Both the position numbers and the translations under genes were made by a program. A stretch of 6,046 bases of DNA from RGIG8748 sp045576175. Its GTDB lineage: Bacteria > Bacillota > Clostridia > UMGS1810. The notes beneath the pieces are model-generated. The model saw nothing but the letters and a program-made list of their open reading frames with translations. It had not been told where the DNA came from and did not search any database. The stretch covers positions 1 to 6,046 of the forward strand of contig JAZNFW010000126.1 in the NCBI GenBank assembly GCA_045576175.1. Direction: 5' to 3'. Positions 1-5,327 of the stretch are shown here, one piece after another (the stretch's first letter is position 1; every line of letters starts with the position of its first letter).

Positions 1-126
1 TTTTAAAGTTCTTAGATAAGTTCATTAGCTCATTAAAAACAACTAACGAAATTTACTAAAGTTTAAAAGTACTCTCAAAGTACATTCTCATTAACGAGAA
101 CCTCATTACTTTTAATATGCTGTTCA

Positions 127-140
127 TTTTTCAAAGACCA
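127..140 (-). promoter_or_regulatory. boxA antitermination element of the rRNA leader
   Basis: The minus strand reads TGGTCTTTGAAAAATGAAC here, which closely resembles the Firmicutes rrn boxA form TGNTCTTTGAAAACT. In the RNA, boxA is the binding site of NusB with ribosomal protein S10 (NusE), which assemble an antitermination complex so that RNA polymerase crosses the untranslated rRNA genes without Rho termination. It lies about 75-90 bases downstream of the predicted P2 start, a normal place for it. Recognition is by eye from the motif and its position after the promoters. Confidence 0.75.
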
Positions 141-156
141 AGCGAAAACAGGTTGC

Positions 157-169
157 ATGCCAAAGGCAT
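157..169 (-). other. small leader stem-loop (ATGCC/GGCAT)
   Basis: Five base pairs (157-161 with 165-169) close a three-base loop between the P2 start and boxA. No T-tract follows, so it is not an intrinsic terminator. It may be one of the structured elements of the rRNA leader; no specific function can be assigned. Confidence 0.4.
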
Positions 170-183
170 ATCCCATTTTCTGT

Positions 184-215
184 GTCGCACCGGTGAGTGT
201 TCTCACGCAAGCGAC
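184..215 (-). other. stem-loop at the 5' end of the rrn P2 transcript
   Basis: GTCGC (184-188) pairs with GCGAC (211-215), and inside this GTGAG (193-197) pairs with CTCAC (202-206) around a four-base loop, with a 4x4 internal loop between the helices. The predicted P2 start site (about 214-217) falls at the outer edge of the structure, so the nascent RNA would begin with this hairpin. No U-tract follows, so it is not a terminator. A role in transcript stability or in leader folding is inference. Confidence 0.5.
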
Positions 216-221
216 TTGATT

Positions 222-250
222 ATAATATCACAACCGAAGTTCTTTGTCAA
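222..250 (-). promoter_or_regulatory. rRNA operon promoter P2 (proximal)
   Basis: On the minus strand TTGACA (245-250) is followed by a 17-base spacer and TATTAT (222-227), with TGA directly before the -10, making it an extended -10 promoter. Upstream (about 251-280) lie alternating A- and T-tracts typical of an UP element that contacts the alpha subunit. Initiation is expected at about 214-217. Its arrangement, an A/T-tract then TTGACA, 14 bases, TGA and the -10, is the same as that of P1 at 93 bases distance, as expected for tandem rrn promoters in Bacillota. The AT-rich spacer also allows TATAAT at 219-224, but that gives 20-base spacing, so TATTAT is preferred. Confidence 0.82.
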
Positions 251-373
251 CACCTTTTTTAAAAATTTTTGTAATTTTTTTAGAAAGTGTTTCCGTAATT
301 TTCGGTGCTTTACTAATATATCATATAGAATTTGGAATGTCAACAGTTTTTTAAAAAATTTTCATATTTTTCT
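244..373. repeat. imperfect direct repeat carrying the two rrn promoter upstream regions
   Basis: Two stretches of about 37 bases (244-280 and 337-373) share the pattern TGTCAACA followed by a T-tract, an A-tract and further T-tracts. They are the reverse complement of the -35 hexamer plus UP-like region of P2 and P1. The repeat is best explained as functional or duplicated promoter sequence, not a mobile or CRISPR repeat. The coordinates span both copies and the interval between them. Confidence 0.7.
315..343 (-). promoter_or_regulatory. rRNA operon promoter P1 (distal)
   Basis: On the minus strand TTGACA (338-343) is followed by a 17-base spacer and TATATT (315-320), again with TGA directly before the -10. 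Initiation is expected at about 307-309. The A/T-tract upstream region (about 345-371) fills the gap up to the stop codon of the ABC-F gene, so the promoter begins almost where the coding sequence ends. Together with P2 it forms a pair whose -35 hexamers are 93 bases apart, about nine helical turns. That this pair serves rRNA is inferred from the boxA leader downstream. Confidence 0.78.
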
Positions 374-2285
374 ACACTATTTTATTAAGCTCTTCAGTAT
401 ATTCATTCCAAGCTTCATATGTGCATTCCAATTCCTCTTCCAGAGCCTGCTTTTCCTCGTATATTTCTCTTGCTTTTTCAAAATCGCTGCCGCAGAGCGC
501 GAGACTATCGTCGCATTCGCTTATTTTGTTTTCAAGAAGCGAAATCTTCTCCTCGGCGGCAGATATCTTTTTCTCAAGCGAGCGAATCTGACCCTGATGC
601 TTTTTGGCACTTCTGTAGTCCTCAGCTCCGCTTCCTGTTTCTTTTTGTGAATTTGTTTCTTTAGCACTACTGGTTGAAAGGTACTTTATATAGTCATCGT
701 AATTTCCTCTATAGGATGAAATGCCGTTTTCGGTAAGCTCGAAAATAATATCTGCAGTCTTGTTTAAAAAATATCTGTCGTGCGATACAAAAAGCACAGT
801 TCCCTCGAAATCCGCTATGGCGGCATCAAGAGATTCCTTGGCAGGCAGGTCGAGATGGTTTGTAGGCTCGTCGAGGATGATGAAGTTTGGTTTTTCCATC
901 ATTATAATAAGTAGAAGAAGTCTTGCCCTTTCGCCGCCGCTCAAATCGCCTACTCCTTTGAATACATCCTCATCCTTAAAAAGAACAAGGCTCAGCTTCT
1001 TTCGTATATCTACCTCATCCATAAGCGGAAAGCGGTCTGATATCTCTGCAAAAACAGTTTTGCTATCGCTAAGTTCCCTCTGCTCCTGGTCGTAGTAGCT
1101 CACGGCTGTGTTTCTGCCGATTTCTATATCGCCGGTATAAAAATCGTGTTTTCCCAGAATTGTCTTTAAAAGAGTTGACTTGCCGATTCCGTTTGCACCG
1201 ATTATGGCTGCCTTTTCGCCACGTTTGACCTCGAGGCTTATATTTCGTGCAAGGCTTGTGATAACCCCCGACTTGGGAACACTTATCTCCACATTGTCTA
1301 CAGTAATTACATCATTATATGAACGATATACGCTATCGAAAGAAAAACGGCAGCTTTCATTTATAAATACAGGCTTTTCGCCGATTTCCATTTTTTCGAG
1401 TGCTTTCTGGCGGCTTTTTGCCATCTTGGATGTGGATGCTCTAACGATATTTCGTGCAACATAATCCTCAAGCCTTTTGGCTTCCTCTACCGCAGCGTTA
1501 TAGTGCTTAAGCTCAATCTCCATATTCTGCTCTTTGAGCACAAGATACTTAGAGTAGTTTCCTGTGTAGCGGGTTATGTTTGTGCGTTCTATTTCGTAAA
1601 TAGTATCTACCAGCGAATCAAGAAAATATCTGTCGTGGGAAACTGTTATTATTATTCCCTTGTAATTTTTAAGATATGCTTCCAGCCACTGCATTGTTTT
1701 AAAATCGAGATGGTTTGTAGGCTCGTCAAGTAAAAGCACATCAGGTCTTTCTGCAAGAAGCCTTGCCATAGCAAGCTTTGTCCTTTCACCGCCCGAGAGG
1801 TTGGAAACCTTCATATTCTTATCAAAACTGTCAAAGCCCATTCCGCTGAGGACGGTGTTTATGCGTGTTTTGATGTCAAAACCTCCGCGTTTTTCAAAAA
1901 ACTCGCTTTTGGCACCGTAGCTTTTTAAAATACGCTCGTGCTCGGCACCATCCTGTACACTGCTCATCTGCTCTTCAAGTGAGCGAAGCTCTGCTTCCAG
2001 TGCCACAAGCTCACTGAACGCCTGCATCATATACTCCCATATTGTAGAGTTGCCCTCGGGTGCACTGTCCTGACGCAAAAATCCTATTGTAGAGTCTTTG
2101 GGCGTAAAGATATTTCCCTCATCATAGGAAAGCTCACCTGCTATTATCCTTAAAAGTGTGGATTTTCCAGCACCGTTGGCACCTATAAGTCCTATTTTTT
2201 CGTTGTCGGACGCAGTTAAAGAAACCTTATTTAATATAATATCTGTTCCGTATGTTTTTGTAATGTTTTCTATTTGTAATGCCAT
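372..2285 (-). CDS. ABC-F family ATPase (YdiF/Uup-like, probable ribosome-acting translation factor)
   Basis: A 637-residue protein with two ABC ATPase domains and no membrane segment, the architecture of ABC-F proteins. These bind the ribosomal E site and use ATP to relieve stalled or drug-bound ribosomes. Domain 1 has Walker A GANGAGKST (35-43), signature LSGGER (163-168), Walker B ending in DEPTNHLD with catalytic E188, and the H-loop at H217. Domain 2 has GANGIGKST (363-371), LSGGER (448-453), E473 and H502, so both sites look active. The charged helical linker (about 240-305) matches the P-site tRNA-interaction arm, and the last 75-80 residues form a charged coiled coil as in YdiF and Uup. 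Length matches YdiF-type proteins (about 640). The ATG at 2285 has AAGGA ten bases upstream. It lies 17 bases after comF and 28 bases before the rrn P1 -35. Whether it is housekeeping or gives antibiotic protection cannot be told; its context favours housekeeping. Confidence 0.93.
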   Translation of the reverse strand: MALQIENITKTYGTDIILNKVSLTASDNEKIGLIGANGAGKSTLLRIIAGELSYDEGNIFTPKDSTIGFLRQDSAPEGNSTIWEYMMQAFSELVALEAELRSLEEQMSSVQDGAEHERILKSYGAKSEFFEKRGGFDIKTRINTVLSGMGFDSFDKNMKVSNLSGGERTKLAMARLLAERPDVLLLDEPTNHLDFKTMQWLEAYLKNYKGIIITVSHDRYFLDSLVDTIYEIERTNITRYTGNYSKYLVLKEQNMEIELKHYNAAVEEAKRLEDYVARNIVRASTSKMAKSRQKALEKMEIGEKPVFINESCRFSFDSVYRSYNDVITVDNVEISVPKSGVITSLARNISLEVKRGEKAAIIGANGIGKSTLLKTILGKHDFYTGDIEIGRNTAVSYYDQEQRELSDSKTVFAEISDRFPLMDEVDIRKKLSLVLFKDEDVFKGVGDLSGGERARLLLLIIMMEKPNFIILDEPTNHLDLPAKESLDAAIADFEGTVLFVSHDRYFLNKTADIIFELTENGISSYRGNYDDYIKYLSTSSAKETNSQKETGSGAEDYRSAKKHQGQIRSLEKKISAAEEKISLLENKISECDDSLALCGSDFEKAREIYEEKQALEEELECTYEAWNEYTEELNKIV

Positions 2286-2302
2286 AGTCTTATATTCCTT
2301 TA

Positions 2303-2965
2303 TCAGTCATAACACGCGCAAAGCACAAAAACCCGTGCTGCACCGTGCATTTTGAGCATTCGTGCACACTCATTTGCCGTTGTTCCGCTTGTAAAAATGT
2401 CATCTATAAGAAGTATGTCCTTGCCCACTATATCGTATGTGGGATTTACATCTATTGAGCCTTTTATAAAAAAGCGTCTCTCAAAAAGTTTCATCTTACT
2501 TAATTGAGACACCAGCCTTCTGCGATACAGTAGGTCCGTACACAGCTTGCCTCCCCAAAGCCCTGAAAGCTTCTCTGCAAGAACCTGTGTCTGACTGTAG
2601 TCTCGTCCCCTGGTTTTTGACACGGGCACACAGCATATAACAGACTGTGCAAGATACGGTCTTTCTTTTATTGTTCGGCTCATAATTTCAGCGAATGCTC
2701 CGCAGTAGTATTTTATCGATTTGAATTTGTATTTAATCATCGATTCCCTTACAGTGTCTTTGTACTCAAGCATTCCTATAGCTTCGTCGAAATAAAACCT
2801 ATCGTCACGAACTGTCTTGGATGTATAGTCCTTGTGAGCACAGTCCGGGCAGAGAGCCGTCTTACAATAGCCTGTGAGTCTCTTCTGGCACACTGCACAG
2901 TGCTTTGGATAGATTAAATCTAATATGATGTCGTATATAGTTTTAAAACAAGATGTTTTCTTCAT
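2303..2965 (-). CDS. comF: ComF family protein (phosphoribosyltransferase-like, with N-terminal zinc finger)
   Basis: A 220-residue protein with the two-part ComF layout. Residues 23-42 hold two CxxC pairs (C23/C26 and C39/C42) that form a zinc finger. The rest is a type I phosphoribosyltransferase-like fold with the VPVSKTRGRDYSQTQ segment (113-127) and the PRPP-binding loop LLIDDIFTSGTT (185-196). ComFC proteins are needed for DNA uptake during transformation in several bacteria and bind single-stranded DNA; many carriers are not known to be competent, so the exact role here is open. The start overlaps the 3' end of recD2 by 23 bases in another frame, and its likely ribosome site (GAGG, 2976-2979) lies inside recD2 ten bases before the ATG, so translation is probably coupled. 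Association with a RecD2 helicase fits a role in DNA processing. Length is typical for the family, and no key residue seems missing. Confidence 0.92.
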   Translation of the reverse strand: MKKTSCFKTIYDIILDLIYPKHCAVCQKRLTGYCKTALCPDCAHKDYTSKTVRDDRFYFDEAIGMLEYKDTVRESMIKYKFKSIKYYCGAFAEIMSRTIKERPYLAQSVICCVPVSKTRGRDYSQTQVLAEKLSGLWGGKLCTDLLYRRRLVSQLSKMKLFERRFFIKGSIDVNPTYDIVGKDILLIDDIFTSGTTANECARMLKMHGAARVFVLCACYD

Positions 2966-5165
2966 ATCTTTTAAGCCTCATACCAAGTCCTGAAAAACGC
3001 TTGTTTTCTCTATTGTTGTCTACCATTTTGTGTACAATTTCCTCTCTTCCCACAAGGATGACCATATTTTTTGCCCTTGTAACGCCGGTGTAGAGCAAAT
3101 TTCTGTTTATGAGCATATGTGGGGCATCGTACATAGGAATTATTACAACGGGGAATTCACTGCCCTGACTTTTGTGTATTGTTACACAATAAGCAAGCTC
3201 TATTTCCTCGGAAATATCCTTAAATTCGTACACAACCCTTCGTTCGTCGTAGACAACTGTTATGGTTTTTAAATCCTCTCTTATGGACGACACTACGCCT
3301 ACATCGCCGTTGAACACGCCGTTGCCAAGCTTTCCTGTCTTTGTATCTGTCCAGCGGACATCATAGTTGTTTCTTATTTGCATAACCTTGTCGCCCTCAC
3401 GGAAAATGCGAAAGCCAAAGTCGTGCTCTTTTTTGTCCTTTTGACGAGGATTGAGTACCTCTCTGAGCATTTCATTTAGATTAGTAACACCACAAATACC
3501 TTTTTTGGACGGGGAAAGCACCTGAATGTCAAAGCCCGTGACTCCATATGCCTTAGGCAGTCTTTCTGCACAAAGCGAAGCTATATACTTTGCTCCGTCC
3601 TCACAGGACGACACCTCTCTAAAGAAAAAGTCTTTGTCTTTGGCATTTAGCACAGGATATACACCCTCGTTTATGCCATGTGCATTTGTTACTATAAGGC
3701 TCTTTCGTGCCTGACGGAAAATCTCATTTAGACGGATTACCTCTACCCTGCCGCTCTGTATGATGTCTTTTAGCACATTACCGGGTCCAACGGACGGAAG
3801 CTGATTGACATCGCCCACAAGTATGAGCCTTGTTCCTACATTTATTGCTTTAAGCAGATGATTTGCAAGCACGATGTCGACCATAGACACCTCATCTACT
3901 ATAACAACATCGCTCTCTATGGGGTCTTTCTCATTTACCATAAACTGAGTTTCGCCGCCCTCACCGAAGAAGCTTGCCTCAAGAAGACGGTGAATCGTCT
4001 TTGCTTCGAGCGAACACACCTGACTCATTCGTTTGGCAGCACGGCCTGTGGGTGCGGTGAGTGTTACGGTGAGCCCGTTTGCGTGCATTATGTCTATAAT
4101 TGCATTTATAATGGTAGTTTTTCCTGTGCCGGGTCCACCAGTGATGACCATAACCCCGTTTTGCATAGCACTTATTACAGCCTGACGCTGAAGAGAGGCA
4201 AACTCAATTTTGTGCTTCTTCTCTATTATATCTATTTCTTTTTCTATATCGCGTGTTTCGTACTTATATTTAAACTCATTTAGTTTTAAAAGCTTTGACG
4301 CCACATAGCCCTCGCAAAGATAGTGAGAATAGATGTATATCCTCTCCTCACCGTCAAAGCTGTCGCGATAGAGAACACCATCTTTCAAAAGAGAGTCTAT
4401 GGCAATTTGTACACATTCTGTATCCACCTTGAGAAGGGACGATGCAGTTTCCGTTACTATGCCAAGAGGAAGATAGGTGTGTCCGAACTGGGTGTTGTAT
4501 TTTAACGCATACAAAACACCAGCCCTCACCCTGTTTGTGTCGTCGTGTGATATACTAAGCTTGCGGGCAATTTCGTCTGCAGTCTTAAAGCCGACTCCGT
4601 CTATCTGCTCGCACAGAATATACGGATTGGCTTTTATTATATCAATAGCCCTTGCGCCGAGCTTTTTGTATATGGTGGCGGCTGTGCGTACGGATACACC
4701 GCAGTCCTGAAGAAACATAACAAGCGATGTTGAGCCGAGCTGCATAAGATAGCTCTCTTGCATCTTTACCGCCTTGGATATGCTTATTCCCTTTATCTGA
4801 GCTACACGATGAGGCTCCTTTTCAAGAACAGAGAGAGTATCTTCGCCAAATTTTTCCACAAGTTTCTGGGCAGTTGCCTTGCCTATGCCCTTAATGATGC
4901 CCGAAGCCAAATACTTTTCGATTGCCTCTCTTGTGGCAGGGAGCACCTTTTCGAAGGATTCTGCCTTGAATTGCTCGCCGTAGGTTGGATGGCTGACCCA
5001 TTTGCCCTTAAGACTTAAGGATTCGCCAACTGCCACTGCGTGAAAATAGCCAACAGCTATGAAGGATTCCTCGGTGTTGTTCATTTCAAGCACCTTGTAG
5101 CCGTTTTCGTCATTTGAATATCTTATGTATTCTACCTCGCCTGTTACGGTTTCCATTTCTTTCAA
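2943..5165 (-). CDS. recD2: SF1B ATP-dependent DNA helicase RecD2
   Basis: A 740-residue protein (from the TTG start) of the RecD2/YrrC family, 5'-3' DNA helicases that act without RecB and RecC in fork maintenance, mismatch repair and recombination. Numbered from that start, an N-terminal OB-like region (1-75) precedes helix-hairpin-helix segments (about 89-107, 121-137 and 182-205, including GVGFKTADEIA). The helicase core has Walker A GGPGTGKTT (343-351), Walker B IVDEVSMVD (422-430), motif III VGDVNQLPSVGPG (450-462), motif V IHKSQGSEF (663-671) and motif VI YTGVTRAK (692-699). All key residues are present. TTG at 5163-5165 is chosen because GGAGG (5173-5177) sits seven bases before it. 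The upstream in-frame ATG at 5190-5192 overlaps the promoter -10 and would lie ahead of the expected transcript start. It is the first gene of the recD2-comF-ABC-F cluster. Length is close to family members of 715-800 residues. Confidence 0.95.
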   Translation of the reverse strand: MKEMETVTGEVEYIRYSNDENGYKVLEMNNTEESFIAVGYFHAVAVGESLSLKGKWVSHPTYGEQFKAESFEKVLPATREAIEKYLASGIIKGIGKATAQKLVEKFGEDTLSVLEKEPHRVAQIKGISISKAVKMQESYLMQLGSTSLVMFLQDCGVSVRTAATIYKKLGARAIDIIKANPYILCEQIDGVGFKTADEIARKLSISHDDTNRVRAGVLYALKYNTQFGHTYLPLGIVTETASSLLKVDTECVQIAIDSLLKDGVLYRDSFDGEERIYIYSHYLCEGYVASKLLKLNEFKYKYETRDIEKEIDIIEKKHKIEFASLQRQAVISAMQNGVMVITGGPGTGKTTIINAIIDIMHANGLTVTLTAPTGRAAKRMSQVCSLEAKTIHRLLEASFFGEGGETQFMVNEKDPIESDVVIVDEVSMVDIVLANHLLKAINVGTRLILVGDVNQLPSVGPGNVLKDIIQSGRVEVIRLNEIFRQARKSLIVTNAHGINEGVYPVLNAKDKDFFFREVSSCEDGAKYIASLCAERLPKAYGVTGFDIQVLSPSKKGICGVTNLNEMLREVLNPRQKDKKEHDFGFRIFREGDKVMQIRNNYDVRWTDTKTGKLGNGVFNGDVGVVSSIREDLKTITVVYDERRVVYEFKDISEEIELAYCVTIHKSQGSEFPVVIIPMYDAPHMLINRNLLYTGVTRAKNMVILVGREEIVHKMVDNNRENKRFSGLGMRLKRYEENILF

Positions 5166-5168
5166 GAC

Positions 5169-5177
5169 ATCACCTCC
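5169..5177 (-). promoter_or_regulatory. ribosome binding site that fixes the recD2 start at TTG
   Basis: The minus strand reads GGAGGTGAT, a nearly full match to the anti-Shine-Dalgarno end of 16S rRNA. From GGAGG there are seven bases to TTG (5165), the ideal spacing, and sixteen to the next ATG (5156), which is too many. The same bases would encode Gly-Gly-Asp if translation began at the upstream ATG, a common sign of an over-extended start call. Confidence 0.88.
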
Positions 5178-5190
5178 CATTTTAATTAAC

Positions 5191-5219
5191 ATTATAACTA
5201 TATTAAAAACTTATGTCAA
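5191..5219 (-). promoter_or_regulatory. sigma-A promoter of the recD2-comF-ABC-F operon
   Basis: On the minus strand TTGACA (5214-5219), a 17-base spacer and TATAAT (5191-5196) match the vegetative consensus at every hexamer position. The expected start site at about 5182-5186 leaves a leader of only some 17-20 bases, just enough for the ribosome binding site. No operator is evident, so strong constitutive expression is the simplest reading. Confidence 0.87.
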
Positions 5220-5241
5220 GGAGACAGGCTCAACAAAGTAT

Positions 5242-5270
5242 TTGACAAAGAGCGGTGTTTGTACTATAAT
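5242..5270 (+). promoter_or_regulatory. sigma-A promoter of argC
   Basis: TTGACA (5242-5247), a 17-base spacer and TATAAT (5265-5270) again match the consensus exactly. A second TATAAT follows directly at 5272-5277 as part of a CTATAAT tandem repeat (5264-5277). The start is expected near 5277, giving a leader of about 50 bases, too short for a T-box or riboswitch. The -35 lies 22 bases from the -35 of the divergent recD2 promoter. I could not find a convincing ArgR box. Confidence 0.85.
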
Positions 5271-5327
5271 CTATAATGGTTTTATTTGTGAAATTCTACA
5301 TAATATATAAGAAAGAAGATGTGTAAA

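Larger units (their letters stand above)
1..216 (-). other. pre-16S rRNA leader (5' part of an rRNA operon transcript)
   Basis: This is the transcribed leader of what I infer to be a ribosomal RNA operon running leftward out of the window. It follows tandem strong promoters, carries a boxA element at 127-140, and then runs as AT-rich sequence with small hairpins to the edge. One pairs 85-89 with 96-100 (TTCTC/GAGAA) and one pairs 69-73 with 79-83 (GTACT/AGTAC). On the minus strand the last bases read AAGAACTTTAAAA, the kind of AT-rich run often found just before the start of 16S in Firmicutes. About 126 bases separate boxA from the edge, so mature 16S probably starts within a few tens of bases to the left. 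The processing stem with the 3' flank of 16S cannot be seen here. A tRNA-first operon is a less likely alternative. No credible protein gene lies in 1-371. Confidence 0.72.

Noticed and set aside
184..215. Hairpin as an intrinsic terminator for the ABC-F operon
   Set aside because: It is interrupted by an internal loop, is not followed by a U-tract on the minus strand, and lies downstream of both rrn promoters at the P2 start.
244..373. Direct repeats as a CRISPR or mobile-element signature
   Set aside because: There are only two imperfect copies, and both coincide with -35 and upstream A/T tracts of promoters.
387..415. AAGCT/AGCTT pairing near the end of the ABC-F gene as a terminator
   Set aside because: Five weak pairs around a 19-base loop, inside the coding sequence, would not form a stable terminator.
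117..650. 177-residue + strand reading frame over the left region
   Set aside because: It is antisense to the rRNA leader, both rRNA promoters and the 3' end of the ABC-F gene, is extremely rich in Phe and Ser from reversed A/T tracts, and has no ribosome binding site.
3858..4283. 141-residue + strand reading frame inside recD2
   Set aside because: It is antisense to the helicase core motifs of recD2, has no recognisable domain and no ribosome site.
5277..5327. T-box or riboswitch in the argC leader
   Set aside because: The expected leader is about 50 bases, with no specifier stem, antiterminator or terminator hairpin.
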